Source: Arthrobacter methylotrophus (GTDB taxonomy: Bacteria > Actinomycetota > Actinomycetes > Actinomycetales > Micrococcaceae). From it: a DNA stretch of 64,000 nucleotides. Positions within the stretch are counted from its first letter, which is position 1, and every line of letters begins with the position of its first letter. The notes beneath the pieces were generated by a model. The model was given only the letters and a program-made list of their open reading frames with translations. It had not been told where the DNA came from and did no database searches. Of this stretch, positions 1 through 8,279 are shown piece after piece. The stretch is from positions 4,712,001 through 4,776,000 of the forward strand of contig NZ_BAABED010000001.1 of the NCBI RefSeq assembly GCF_039539965.1, written 5' to 3'. Made by a program: the position numbers and the translations under genes.

Positions 1-542
1 AGTGACCCGCTCAAGTTCACGACGGCGGTAGTGCCGTCGAGGTAGCCCGAAACGTAGCGCAGTCCGGAGCCCGCGAGCGCGTTGTACCAGCCTGCCCGGG
101 CCGCGGTGTCGGCGGGTGCAAGCAGCTGCCCCATCGCCACGGCCAGCGGGTCGCTGCCCGGAAGTGCAGTGATGTGAACAGGCACGAGGCTATCGTCGCA
201 GCCGAACCGTACACCGCGGCTGCCGCCGTCGCCGATTGCCACGAAATACACGGTGGTCCCGGTCGATGCGCCGGTGGTCGGGAGGGCTGCAGGTGCCTGC
301 GGGTTTGCCGTGGTTGGCGGCAATGGTGCGGGTGGCGGGTTGAAATACGGGGGAGGTGCAGGGCGGGGCATCGGAACGGGCCCGGCTACCGGCTCCAGCG
401 TCGCTTGGGCGGAGTCCGGCGAAGCCGGCCGTGCGGTGGGCGAAGCGGCCGGGGAAGCGCAGCCAGCCAGGCAGAGCGCGAGGGATAGGCACAGGGCGGC
501 GATCGCCGTCGTCGTGCTTTCCGCGCCGCGCCTGGCCCGCAT
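1..542 (-). CDS. GerMN-domain-like lipoprotein (C-terminus cut by window edge)
   Basis: About 180 codons are visible from an ATG at 542 and the frame stays open to the window edge, so the C-terminus is missing. A GGAGG sits at 548-552, five bases before the start. The first 28 residues form a lipoprotein signal: basic start, Ala/Leu core and lipobox L-A-G-C with Cys28. A Pro-rich linker follows (to about residue 85), then a compact domain with VYFVAIGD, a single FGCDD and a segment resembling the GerMN domain (LPGSDPLAVAMGQLLAP). GerMN lipoproteins (LpqB, GerM) sit on the outer face of the membrane; their biochemistry is poorly defined. Lipoprotein status is seen directly; the GerMN assignment is by resemblance. 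Confidence 0.72.
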   Translation of the reverse strand, partial: MRARRGAESTTTAIAALCLSLALCLAGCASPAASPTARPASPDSAQATLEPVAGPVPMPRPAPPPYFNPPPAPLPPTTANPQAPAALPTTGASTGTTVYFVAIGDGGSRGVRFGCDDSLVPVHITALPGSDPLAVAMGQLLAPADTAARAGWYNALAGSGLRYVSGYLDGTTAVVNLSGS

Positions 543-827
543 GACAGCCTCCGATCCTGCCCTGATCGCGTTTGGTGCCCTGTAAATCAACGTTACGGCT
601 GGCCGTCCAGGTGGGGACTGCTCCGCCCATGACGGTTCGGCCTCAGCTCAGTCACGGAACGGTTGCGGACGGGCTAATCCCGCCCCTTTGATCTTCCGCC
701 CCGCTGGGGCCAGGCCGTCATGTGTCGCCAAAAATGCCCCTGCCCACGCCTCAATGGCGGGACAAGGGCATTCCTCGCGCGCGGCCGGCACGCTTGGCGC
801 GCAACCGGGGCGCGTGAACGGTGGGGA
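543..827. other. Intergenic stretch between two minus-strand genes
   Basis: This 285-bp gap holds the 5' region of the GerMN-like lipoprotein and the terminator of the FMN reductase. Nothing else convincing is seen; short frames here have no ribosome site and no recognisable protein. Confidence 0.5.
733..772 (-). terminator. Intrinsic terminator of the FMN reductase gene
   Basis: Read on the minus strand, AATGCCC pairs with GGGCATT, with further G/C pairing inside, and the stem runs straight into a T-tract (CATTTTTGG). It lies about 55 bp past the reductase stop codon. This is one of the few U-tract terminators in the window. Confidence 0.75.
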
Positions 828-1394
828 CTAGGCTGCTGCTTCGTCTTCCTGGACGGCGGTCAGGGGCTCGAAGATGCCCTTGATCTGCTCAACAACTTCG
901 GCGTCGTCCTTGGGGTGCAGTTCGGCGAAGCGGATCATGGAACCCGGAACGGCGAGCTTGACGTCTTCAAGGACCTTGGCGCCGGCGATGCCTGCGGCCT
1001 TGCGGGCTTCGTCTTGTGCCCAGACTCCACCGAACTGGCCAAACGCGGTTCCGACGACGGCGGTCGGCTTGCCCGCGAGGGCGCCGGCGCCGTAGGGGCG
1101 GGACAGCCAGTCGATGGCGTTCTTGAGGGAAGCGGTCAGGGTGCCGTTGTGTTCGGGCGTGACAAACAGGAGGGTGTCAGCTTCGGATGCGGCTGCACGC
1201 AAAGCCGCGGCTTCAGCGGGAACCTGGCCTTCGACGTCGATGTCTTCGTTGTAGAACGGGATGTTGCCGAGGGAACCGTGGATCTGGACGTCCACGTTTT
1301 CCGGGGCGTTGAGCTGGATGGCTTCGGCGAGCTTGCGGTTGTGGGAATCGGCGCGGAGGCTGCCGACAAGGGCGAGAACGGTGTTCTTGGACAT
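828..1394 (-). CDS. NADPH-dependent FMN reductase / quinone reductase
   Basis: This 188-residue flavodoxin-fold protein matches the NADPH-dependent FMN reductase family (PF03358) over its full length. The N-terminal phosphate-binding loop GSLRADSHN is at residues 11-19 and the family motif PEHNG at 80-84 (usually PEYNG). Members reduce FMN or quinones in the cytoplasm with NAD(P)H. The ATG at 1394 follows an AAGGAG-like ribosome site. A TetR regulator is transcribed divergently, with a 20-bp operator-like dyad between them, so the reductase is probably induced by a small (quinone or electrophile) ligand. The exact substrate cannot be told. Confidence 0.85.
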   Translation of the reverse strand: MSKNTVLALVGSLRADSHNRKLAEAIQLNAPENVDVQIHGSLGNIPFYNEDIDVEGQVPAEAAALRAAASEADTLLFVTPEHNGTLTASLKNAIDWLSRPYGAGALAGKPTAVVGTAFGQFGGVWAQDEARKAAGIAGAKVLEDVKLAVPGSMIRFAELHPKDDAEVVEQIKGIFEPLTAVQEDEAAA

Positions 1395-1472
1395 AGGAAC
1401 TCCTTGGGGTCTGGCCGCGGACGGTGCCGCAGGCGCTCGGTTTCTGAGGCATTTTCTGCCTTCGTAGGTTCT

Positions 1473-1492
1473 AAACGGACTACGGTCCGGTT
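1473..1492. promoter_or_regulatory. TetR operator-like dyad between reductase and regulator
   Basis: AAACGGAC-TACG-GTCCGGTT is an inverted repeat with 7 of 8 arm positions paired (CGGAC/GTCCG perfect). It overlaps the likely promoter of the TetR gene, whose -10-like TAATAT is at 1492-1497. Position and shape suit autoregulation plus control of the divergent reductase. Confidence 0.5.
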
Positions 1493-1510
1493 AATATTCC
1501 CACGGCTAGA

Positions 1511-2125
1511 ATGTTTCTTGTGAGCCTCATCCCCATCCGGCCCGAGTTGCCCTCGGGGGCACCGCCGGAGCGTAGCGACGCCGCGCGCAACCGCGAACGG
1601 CTCCTCCAAGCTGCCAGGGAACTGGTGGCAGAGCACGGTGTGGACGCCGTCACCATGGACATGCTCGCTTGCCGTGCCGACGTCGGGAAGGGGACGGTCT
1701 TCCGTCGCTTTGGCAGCAGGGCGGGACTCATGATGACCCTCCTGAGCGACGCCGAGGCGGACTTCCAGCACCAATTCATCTTCGGTCCGCCACCCCTCGG
1801 CCCGGGAGCGCCTCCACTTGAGCGGCTCATTGCCTTCGGCGAGGCCCGCATCAAATACGTCGAAGAGTACGGCGAGCTGGCCCGCGCCGCGGCAGAGCAT
1901 TCCCCGCAAAACCGGCACGACGCCCCGCCAGTGGTCTTGTGGCACCGGCACCTCGAGATGCTGTTACGGGAAGCCGGCCTCAGCCGAGATCCGTGGCTAC
2001 TGGCCCATTCACTCGGCGCCACCCTGGATCCCGAGCGCATGCTCCATTCCCTCCGGGAGCACGGCATCACGCCGGAACGCTTGGCGGCCTCCTGGCGCGA
2101 GCTTGTCACCCGATTGTTGCGGTAA
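1511..2125 (+). CDS. TetR/AcrR family transcriptional regulator
   Basis: This 204-residue protein has a TetR helix-turn-helix at about residues 25-70 (AARNRERLLQAARELVAEHG, then VGKGTVFRRFGS, the recognition helix region) and a C-terminal ligand-binding half. There is no Shine-Dalgarno; with a -10-like TAATAT at 1492-1497 the message probably begins almost at the ATG (leaderless). An in-frame GTG at 1520 is the alternative start. It is divergent from the FMN reductase and probably represses both genes through the dyad at 1473-1492. The ligand is unknown. Confidence 0.85.
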   Translation: MFLVSLIPIRPELPSGAPPERSDAARNRERLLQAARELVAEHGVDAVTMDMLACRADVGKGTVFRRFGSRAGLMMTLLSDAEADFQHQFIFGPPPLGPGAPPLERLIAFGEARIKYVEEYGELARAAAEHSPQNRHDAPPVVLWHRHLEMLLREAGLSRDPWLLAHSLGATLDPERMLHSLREHGITPERLAASWRELVTRLLR

Positions 2126-2173
2126 CGCTGACACGACCTTCGCCCGGCTACCTTGGCCCGGTAGCGTAGCGGC

Positions 2174-3220
2174 ATGACCCACACAGCCATCCGCACCGCC
2201 GTCGTCGGCTACGGCCTTTCGGGCAGCGTCTTTCATGCTCCGTTCATCGCCGCCCATCCCGCGTATTCCCTTGACGTCATCGCCACCTCGGACGCGGGCC
2301 GCAAAGCCAAAGCGCAGGAGCGGTATCCCGGCACGAGGATCGTGGACAGCCCGGACGACGTCCTGGCGCTTGCAGGGCAACTGGATCTCGTGGTCCTTGG
2401 TACGCCGCCCGCAACGCACCACCCGCTCGCGAAGGCCGCGCTGGAAGCCGGGCTCGACGTCGTCGTGGACAAGCCATTCGCCGTGACCAGCGCACAGGGG
2501 CAGGAGCTGGTTGAACTGGCCGGGCGACTGGGCCGGGTGCTCACGGTCTACCAAAACCGCCGCTGGGACGGCGACGCGCTGACCGTGAAGAAACTCCTCG
2601 ACGCCGGAACCCTGGGCGAGGTCATGCGTTGCGAAGCCTCCATGGAGCGGTGGGCGCCTGCCATCAGCAAAGCGTGGAAGGCAAGCGCCACGGTCGACGA
2701 CGGCGGCGGCCTGCTTTTCGACCTGGGCACCCATTTGCTGGACTTGTCCCTGCAGATGTTCGGCCCTGCCGAGGTTACTTATGCCGAAATCCTGGCGCGA
2801 CGGCCCCAAGAGAAGGCTGATGACGACGTTTTCCTTGTCCTGAAGCACGTTTCCGGCCTGATCAGCCACGTGGCGATGAACGTCAACAGCCGGCTTCACG
2901 CTCCACGGTTTCGCATCCTGGGCAGCAAGGGCGGCTTCGTCAAGTACGGAATCGATCCGCAGGAGCCGTTCATCGTGGCGGGCGGACTCCCGACGGACGA
3001 CGGCTACGGCGTCGACGATCCACAGCACTACGGCACCCTGGAAATCGACGGCGTCCGGACCACCGTTGCCACGGAGCGCGGCGCCTACCAGGAGTTCTAC
3101 CGAATCTTGGCCGAGAAGATCGTCGACGGCGGCGCCACCTCTGCTTTGCCGCTCCCGGTGGATCCGGCCGGGCCAGTTGAGGTACTCAAGCTGATCGAGC
3201 AGGCCAGAGCCCTCGCCTAG
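2174..3220 (+). CDS. Gfo/Idh/MocA family oxidoreductase
   Basis: This 348-residue NAD(P)-dependent dehydrogenase has a Rossmann motif VVGYGLSG (residues 10-17) and the family's catalytic-site triad as DKP at 99-101 (usually EKP). The C-terminal alpha/beta domain contains FDLGTHLLDLSLQMFG. It resembles the YdgJ-like branch. Such enzymes oxidise or epimerise sugars, inositols or related polyols in the cytoplasm; the substrate is not predictable. A short inverted repeat GCTACC/GGTAGC at 2147-2165 precedes the ATG and there is no clear ribosome site. A 65-nt palindrome lies just after the stop. Confidence 0.85.
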   Translation: MTHTAIRTAVVGYGLSGSVFHAPFIAAHPAYSLDVIATSDAGRKAKAQERYPGTRIVDSPDDVLALAGQLDLVVLGTPPATHHPLAKAALEAGLDVVVDKPFAVTSAQGQELVELAGRLGRVLTVYQNRRWDGDALTVKKLLDAGTLGEVMRCEASMERWAPAISKAWKASATVDDGGGLLFDLGTHLLDLSLQMFGPAEVTYAEILARRPQEKADDDVFLVLKHVSGLISHVAMNVNSRLHAPRFRILGSKGGFVKYGIDPQEPFIVAGGLPTDDGYGVDDPQHYGTLEIDGVRTTVATERGAYQEFYRILAEKIVDGGATSALPLPVDPAGPVEVLKLIEQARALA

Positions 3221-3223
3221 ACC

Positions 3224-3288
3224 CGCGCGAACTGGCAGCAGATTCCCCCAAACCGCGTGGGAAAGGTCAACTGCTGCCAGTTCGCGCG
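3224..3288. repeat. 65-nt intergenic palindrome with 18-bp perfect arms
   Basis: CGCGCGAACTGGCAGCAG (3224-3241) is perfectly inverted at 3271-3288, with a 29-nt loop. It begins three bases after the stop of the oxidoreductase. No U-tract follows, so it is not a standard terminator. The shape (perfect arms, fixed size of about 65 nt, 3' end of a gene) is that of a dispersed REP-like element. Confidence 0.75.
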
Positions 3289-3354
3289 AAGAGGAGGGTG
3301 AAAATTTCTTGGATCGGGCGTAACCTCGCCGCGACCGCCAGCGATGTAGAGGGA

Positions 3355-3373
3355 GTGCGGACCGTGTCCGCAC
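3355..3373. promoter_or_regulatory. Inverted repeat upstream of the Pro/Ala-rich secreted protein
   Basis: GTGCGGAC-CGT-GTCCGCAC is a perfect 8-bp dyad with a 3-nt centre, about 63 bp upstream of the next start codon. It may be an operator or an mRNA hairpin; no regulator can be assigned. Confidence 0.3.
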
Positions 3374-3435
3374 TGATCATCCGGTAGCGACAAAGCCGCC
3401 GCCGGAGCAGTCCCAAAACGTTTGTCGGAGGTTTC

Positions 3436-4092
3436 ATGTCCTTGTTCACTGTCCTTGCCACCAGCAAAATCGCAGCCGGCGTCCTTGCCGCCGGAGCTGT
3501 AGCGGTTGGCGGAACCGGCGTCGCAGCCTTCAACGGAGCGCTTCCCGGCGATCTGCAGAAGAGCGCCCACGACCTAGTCGGGGCTCCTGCGCCGATCGCC
3601 TCGAACGCTGCAGACGCCTCCAAGACCGCCACGTCGAAGGCCACTGACGCCGCTGCCGACGCCCGGTCGAAGGCCACTGACGCCGCGGACGATGCAAAGT
3701 CCACGTCCACCGCAGCAGCCACCTCGGCCAAAGCCACCGCCCCTGAAGCATTCGGCCTCTGCACCGCCCTCCTCAACGGTGGCCTGAAGGCTGACGCCAA
3801 GGTTCCCGGCTACTCCTCCCTGGTTGTGGCCGCCGGCGGCGAAACCAACGTCAAGGCCCACTGCGCAACCGTGGTGGCCGAGGGCAAGGCTGCCGGGCTG
3901 AAGGCCGACGGTTCGGCTTCCGCCAAGGCCGACGCCGATGGAACCGCCGCGCTGCCGGCAACCCCCGCCGTGCCGGCCGTTCCCGCAGTGCCGTCCACCC
4001 CGGCTGTACCGGCTGTACCGGCCGTTCCCGCCGTGCCGTCGCAGGTTCCCACCACGCCCGTGCACGTGCCGGCTGATTCTGTCCGCCCGTAA
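3436..4092 (+). CDS. Ala/Pro-rich exported or membrane-anchored protein of unknown function
   Basis: This 218-residue protein begins with a hydrophobic N-terminal segment (residues 8-32, VLAAGAVAVGGTGVAAF) acting as a signal or anchor. Next comes an Ala/Asp/Lys-rich helical stretch with repeated ATDAADDAKS-like units (about 55-95), a small part with two cysteines (FGLCTALLNGG and AHCATVVAEG), then a Pro-Ala-Val tail (PAVPAVPAVPSTPAVPAVP). GGAGG at 3427-3431 precedes the ATG. No enzyme motif is visible. It sits directly before an ECF sigma factor and its membrane partner, which also has a Pro-rich outer tail, so it may be a target of, or part of, that cell-envelope regulatory unit. Confidence 0.7.
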   Translation: MSLFTVLATSKIAAGVLAAGAVAVGGTGVAAFNGALPGDLQKSAHDLVGAPAPIASNAADASKTATSKATDAAADARSKATDAADDAKSTSTAAATSAKATAPEAFGLCTALLNGGLKADAKVPGYSSLVVAAGGETNVKAHCATVVAEGKAAGLKADGSASAKADADGTAALPATPAVPAVPAVPSTPAVPAVPAVPAVPSQVPTTPVHVPADSVRP

Positions 4093-4113
4093 CACCACGG
4101 CTACGCTTGAACG

Positions 4114-4148
4114 GCGGGGTTCCTTGCCGAAATGACAAGGAGCCCCGC
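4114..4148 (+). terminator. Hairpin after the Pro/Ala-rich protein
   Basis: GCGGGGTTCCTTG pairs with CAAGGAGCCCCGC (one G-T pair) around a 9-nt loop, about 20 bp past the stop. No T-run follows, as is common in high-GC actinobacteria. Confidence 0.5.
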
Positions 4149-4225
4149 AATGCAACAGACGGCGGCAGTGGTCATTTCCCCGGCCAAGGAAGATGACCGT
4201 GCTGCGTGGGATGGAGGGGTCGCGG

Positions 4226-4777
4226 GTGCTTGACCCTTTGGCTGAAGAATATTTGCAGGCGGACGAGGATGATCGAGCCCTGCTCTTCACGGCTGCCTAC
4301 AACAACTTTTCCGGACAGGTTCTTGGATACCTGCGCGCCCGCGGAGTAGACGATCCGGAAGCAGTCACGCAGGACGTGTTCCTGGCCCTCTATCCCAAAC
4401 TGGATTCCCTCCGCGGAGGCCTCCAGGGGGCGAAGTCCCTGCTTTTCTCCATCGCGCATGCCCGGATGGTGGATCATTACCGCAAGCGCGAGCGGACTCC
4501 GGATTCCGCGCCCTATGAACCCGATCTGGACGTGCGGAGTGCGCCTTCGGCTGAGGACCAGGCATTCGGACATAGGGACGGACTGGGCGTGACCGAGTTA
4601 CTGGCCGACCTCAGCACCGACCACCGCGAGGTCCTGGCATTGAGGGTCGTCGCGGACCTCTCGGTAGAAGAAACAGCGGACATCATGGGCAAGTCCCAAG
4701 GAGCCGTGAAGCAGTTGCAGCGCAGGGCATTGAGTGCACTCAGAGAACGTGCACTACTAAGGAACGGCACACCATGA
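4226..4777 (+). CDS. RNA polymerase ECF-type sigma factor
   Basis: Region 2 runs from TAAYNNFSGQVLGYLRARG through the core-binding segment DPEAVTQDVFLALYP to SIAHARMVDHYRKR. Region 4 is ADLSTDHREVLALRVVADLS plus the helix-turn-helix VEETADIMGKSQGAVKQLQR. I chose GTG 4226 because GGAGGGG lies seven bases upstream; ATG 4193 in the same frame would add 11 residues. It overlaps the next gene by four bases (ATGA), so sigma and partner are translationally coupled, the usual sigma/anti-sigma arrangement. The stimulus is unknown; neighbouring Pro-rich surface proteins hint at the cell envelope. Confidence 0.88.
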   Translation: MLDPLAEEYLQADEDDRALLFTAAYNNFSGQVLGYLRARGVDDPEAVTQDVFLALYPKLDSLRGGLQGAKSLLFSIAHARMVDHYRKRERTPDSAPYEPDLDVRSAPSAEDQAFGHRDGLGVTELLADLSTDHREVLALRVVADLSVEETADIMGKSQGAVKQLQRRALSALRERALLRNGTP

Positions 4778-5487
4778 GCGAAAAATCCGCGTCCTGCGGC
4801 GAACAGGGCATCGACCGCCTGCTTGCTGAAGCCGGACTCGATGAAGCGTACGAGATCCGGCCGGAGCTGCTGGAACTGCGCGCCCTCGCGGGCGCCCGGC
4901 CACAGCCATCGGCCGCCGTGCAAGCCCTGATGGTGCCTGCACGCGTCGCGGCTGTCCCTCGCGCGGCTGCACCTGCACCTGTTGACGAACTGGCGGCCCG
5001 CCGTCGTCAGAAGGGCCGCATGACCTTCGCCGCCGTTGCCGTTGCAGCGTCCCTGGCGGCCGGGGCCACTGCCGCTGCGGCGTCCGACGGCGGCATCCCA
5101 GGCACCATTGAGCATCTGGGCGCGGCAGTGGGGGCCGTCGTCAAGCAGCTCACGCCCGGATCGGGCGGCAGCGCTCCACGACAGCAGGGGACACCTTCCG
5201 GACAGGGTCCCACGCCAAGCCGCGAGACCAGCGTTCCCACATCGCCCACCCCGGCGCCGAGCAGCCCGGACACTCCCGGCAGCAGCACGCATCCCACGCC
5301 GCATTCGACTCCCGGGACCACAGCACCCGGTTCCCGGACGGGGGATCCCCACAAAGGACTGCAGGACGTAGCGAAGGGCCGGCCTTCACCGGTGACGATT
5401 CCGACGCCCGCATTCCCCACGCCCACGCTCCCATTGCCTCAGCCCGTTCCCTCGGTGGTTCTCCCGGGCAACCCGGTCAAACCGTAG
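4774..5487 (+). CDS. Single-span membrane protein, probable anti-sigma partner
   Basis: This 237-residue protein is coupled to the sigma gene by an ATGA overlap. The cytoplasmic N-terminal 80 residues are followed by one membrane span (about 82-104, MTFAAVAVAASLAAGATAAA), then a long Ser/Thr/Pro-rich outer tail (STHPTPHSTPGTTAPGS and similar). The topology is that of a membrane anti-sigma factor, but the zinc-anti-sigma motif HxxxCxxC is absent. The role is inferred from context only. Confidence 0.65.
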   Translation: MSEKSASCGEQGIDRLLAEAGLDEAYEIRPELLELRALAGARPQPSAAVQALMVPARVAAVPRAAAPAPVDELAARRRQKGRMTFAAVAVAASLAAGATAAAASDGGIPGTIEHLGAAVGAVVKQLTPGSGGSAPRQQGTPSGQGPTPSRETSVPTSPTPAPSSPDTPGSSTHPTPHSTPGTTAPGSRTGDPHKGLQDVAKGRPSPVTIPTPAFPTPTLPLPQPVPSVVLPGNPVKP

Positions 5488-5518
5488 TAACGGTGTAACC
5501 ACTTAAATCACGACGGCG

Positions 5519-5547
5519 GGGTGCGGCTTCCCAAGGAAGCCGCACCC
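5519..5547 (+). terminator. Strong hairpin ending the sigma operon (may also serve ald)
   Basis: GTGCGGCTTCC-CAA-GGAAGCCGCAC (5521-5545) is a perfect 11-bp stem, extended to 13 bp by flanking G/C pairs. It lies between the convergent sigma-partner gene and alanine dehydrogenase and is probably bidirectional. Confidence 0.75.
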
Positions 5548-5584
5548 ACACACCGTTTATCGGACAGTCCCGGCTTGTTAAAAG

Positions 5585-6703
5585 CTAGGCGGAGACCAGG
5601 TTGTGCCAGTCGGCCACGAGGGGCAAGCCGTGTGCTTCGGATACCGAGCGGTGTGTGACCTTGCCTGCGGCGATGTTGAGGCCGGCTGCGAGGGCGGGGT
5701 CGCGGTCGAACGCGGCCTTGACGCCGAGGTTGGCCAGGGCCACGGCGTAGCGCAGGGTGACGTTGGTCAGTGCGTAGGTGGAGGTGTTCGGAACGGCGCC
5801 GGGCATGTTGGCGACGCAGTAGAAGATCGTGTTGTGGACCTTGTAGGTGGGTTCCTGGTGGGTGGTGGGGTGGGTGTCCTCGAAGCAGCCGCCCTGGTCT
5901 ACGGCGATGTCCACGAGCACGGAGCCGGGCTTCATGCGGGAGACCAGCTCGTTGGTGACCAGTTTGGGGGCTTTGGCGCCCGGGATCAGGACGGAGCCGA
6001 TCACGAGGTCCGCGTCGATGACTGACTTTTCGATTTCGTACGCGTTGGAGGCGACAGTCTTCAGGCGGCCTTGGTAGAGGGTGTCCAGTTCGCGCAGGCG
6101 GTTGATGTTGATGTCCATGATGGTGACGTCGGCGCCGAGGCCTAGGGCCATGGCGGCTGCGTTGGTTCCGGCGACGCCGGCGCCGAGGACAACGACTTTG
6201 GCGGGGCGGACACCCGGAACGCCGCCCAGCAGGACGCCCTTGCCACCCGCCGGAGCCATGAGGGAGGAGGCGCCGACGACGACCGACAGGCGGCCGGCGA
6301 CCTCGGACATCGGTGCCAGGAGGGGAAGGGTGCGGCCGTCCTGGACGGTTTCGTAGGCGATGGCCGTGACGCCGGAGTTGATGAGTTCCTGGGTCAGTTC
6401 AGGTTCCGCCGCGAGGTGCAGGTAGGTGAAGAGGATCAGGTCCTTGCGGAAGCGGTGGTATTCGGCCTTGATGGGTTCCTTGACCTTCATGACCATGTCG
6501 GCGCCTGCCCAGACGTCGTCGGCTTCGGCTACGATTTCCGCGCCGGCAACGGCGTATTCCTCGTCTGTGATGCCGGAGCCCACGCCTGCGCCCCGCTCGA
6601 CCAACACGGTGTGTCCGTGGGTGCGGAACTCATGAACCCCCGCGGCGGTGATGGCAACGCGGAATTCGTTGTTCTTGATCTCTTTGGGGACACCGATAAT
6701 CAT
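5585..6703 (-). CDS. ald: Alanine dehydrogenase
   Basis: From ATG 6703 the protein has 372 residues, the normal size, beginning MIIGVPKEIKNNEFRV. A GGAG six bases before this ATG decides the start over ATG 6715. It has the substrate-binding lysine region MVMKVKEPIKAEY, YLHLA with the catalytic His, and a Rossmann loop VVLGAGVAGTNAA. The enzyme is cytoplasmic and catalyses reversible NAD-dependent L-alanine deamination to pyruvate and ammonium. A PucR-type regulator is divergent, the usual arrangement for an inducible alanine-utilisation gene. Confidence 0.96.
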   Translation of the reverse strand: MIIGVPKEIKNNEFRVAITAAGVHEFRTHGHTVLVERGAGVGSGITDEEYAVAGAEIVAEADDVWAGADMVMKVKEPIKAEYHRFRKDLILFTYLHLAAEPELTQELINSGVTAIAYETVQDGRTLPLLAPMSEVAGRLSVVVGASSLMAPAGGKGVLLGGVPGVRPAKVVVLGAGVAGTNAAAMALGLGADVTIMDININRLRELDTLYQGRLKTVASNAYEIEKSVIDADLVIGSVLIPGAKAPKLVTNELVSRMKPGSVLVDIAVDQGGCFEDTHPTTHQEPTYKVHNTIFYCVANMPGAVPNTSTYALTNVTLRYAVALANLGVKAAFDRDPALAAGLNIAAGKVTHRSVSEAHGLPLVADWHNLVSA

Positions 6704-6811
6704 TTTGGGCTCCATGTTCGAAAGGCTTCAACGGCCTTTTTCTGCGGGGGACTGTGTTTCCAGAATAAATCCGCTGTGAGGCAGGCGACACGAAAGGTGA
6801 TAGCCGTCTTA

Positions 6812-6866
6812 GCGGACTTCCGCATGATTTCAAGGTTTTCGCCTTGGCAGACTCGACATTTGTCGA
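6812..6866. promoter_or_regulatory. Candidate operators between ald and the PucR regulator
   Basis: Two dyads lie in the shared intergenic region: GCGGA-CT-TCCGC (6812-6823) and TCGAC-ATTT-GTCGA (6853-6866). Either could bind the regulator. The second lies upstream of ATG 6892 and argues against a longer reading of the regulator. Confidence 0.35.
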
Positions 6867-6891
6867 TGCTGGAAGCGTCAGGTGTCGCCTG

Positions 6892-8136
6892 ATGTTCGTC
6901 GAGCAAAGTAGTCTTTCCTCCATGCAACAGGACGTGGAAAAGATCGTCGAGGATGTCGCGCTCAAGTTGGGCCGCGGCCTCTCCCTGGAAGATCTCGACG
7001 GCGTCCTCCTCGCCTACAGTTCCAACCAGTCCCACGCCGACAGGGTGCGCGTGAATTTCCTGCTGAGCAAAAGGGTCCCACTGGACGTCAGTGCATGGCA
7101 GCTCTCGCACGGCATCGCCACCGCGGTGCGTCCCGTCGTCGTGCCTGCCAACGAAGAACTCGGCATGGTGGGGCGGGTCTGCGTCCCGCTGCTGGTCCGC
7201 GGTTTCCGCGTGGGATACCTCTGGGTCCAACAGGACCTTGACGAGCAAACGGCGACGGCGATCCTCGCCCAGCTGCCGGGCGTCCGGGACGAGTTGGACC
7301 TCCTTTCGGGGCTGCTGCTCGATTCAAACACTGCGGAGTCCGAGTTCCGGCGTCAGCGGGAGCAAGACTTCCTGGCCGCATGCCACGGCGAATCCAACGC
7401 CGTGGCAGCAGTGGCCGGATGGAAGGAAATCCAAGGCAGGGGTCCGTGGCAACTGGTGACCGTGCTCGACGCGGAGAACAGCGGCGGCGTCGCCGATCCC
7501 ATCGCGGCCACCTTGACGCACCGTTCCGCCGCGCTGCAGGCCACCATCGGCGTCGACTCCGTGCTTTTCAGTGCCGGCACTGAGACGCATGCGGTCTTGT
7601 TGTTCCGTGAAACAGCTGGCAGGGCCGAACACGCCCAGGTCCTGGTCCATTATCAGCTGGAGCTCGCCAAGCGCGCCGGCCGGAGGGTGGACCGGGTCAT
7701 TTTGGGCATCAGCGAACCGTTCTCGGTTATCCGCCAACTAGGGCGGGCGTACCGCCAATCGAAGCTCGCGGCCCAGGCGGCCGCCGTCGATCCTCGACTC
7801 GGCGAGCTCGTGGACAGCCGCGCGGCAGGAATCTACCAACTATTCGAGCGCTTGCAGGCGCCCGGCGGTTGGGACGATTCGAGCTCGTCCAACTTCCAGG
7901 CGATCGAGGATGCCGACCGCAACGGGGAGCTCTTGCCCGTGCTCGAACTGCTCTACGACAGCGACGGCTCGGTGCAGGAGGTGGCCGCGACGCTGCATCT
8001 GCATCGAAGCAGTATCTACAACCGGCTGGCCCGGGTGCGGCAGCTCATTGGTGCTGATCCTCTGAACGGTGTGATTCGGCTTGAATTGCACGCGGCGTTG
8101 AAGGCCCGGCGGTGGGCTGTGCGACCGCGGATCTGA
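6892..8136 (+). CDS. PucR-family transcriptional regulator (AldR-like by context)
   Basis: This protein of about 414 residues has an N-terminal sensory part, a central GGDEF-like/CdaR region, and a C-terminal PucR helix-turn-helix (HTH_30): VLELLYDSDGSVQEVAATLH followed by LHRSSIYNRLARVRQLIG. The start is uncertain. ATG 6892 and ATG 6922 are possible, and the frame extends back to a TTG at 6844; none has a strong ribosome site. Being divergent from ald, it is likely the activator of alanine dehydrogenase expression in response to alanine. The family call is secure; the ligand is inferred. Confidence 0.85.
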   Translation: MFVEQSSLSSMQQDVEKIVEDVALKLGRGLSLEDLDGVLLAYSSNQSHADRVRVNFLLSKRVPLDVSAWQLSHGIATAVRPVVVPANEELGMVGRVCVPLLVRGFRVGYLWVQQDLDEQTATAILAQLPGVRDELDLLSGLLLDSNTAESEFRRQREQDFLAACHGESNAVAAVAGWKEIQGRGPWQLVTVLDAENSGGVADPIAATLTHRSAALQATIGVDSVLFSAGTETHAVLLFRETAGRAEHAQVLVHYQLELAKRAGRRVDRVILGISEPFSVIRQLGRAYRQSKLAAQAAAVDPRLGELVDSRAAGIYQLFERLQAPGGWDDSSSSNFQAIEDADRNGELLPVLELLYDSDGSVQEVAATLHLHRSSIYNRLARVRQLIGADPLNGVIRLELHAALKARRWAVRPRI

Positions 8137-8279
8137 GGTTGCGCCGGCTCAGTGCCTCGACAACCTCAACCGGAGGCCGCAGTGCCAACGGTCCGGGCGG
8201 CGTTGAACCGCTGGCATCCAAGGGCGTGCGCAACACTGTCCGTGCCACTGGACAGAAGGTGTTTTGTGCGGTCCCATCC

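Noticed and set aside
2009..3373. Long open frame on the minus strand opposite the oxidoreductase
   Set aside because: It is the antisense shadow of a clear Gfo/Idh/MocA gene; composition is that of a reverse frame and no family is recognisable.
4774..5487. Classical zinc anti-sigma factor (ZAS)
   Set aside because: No H-x3-C-x2-C motif; the anti-sigma role is kept only as a context inference.
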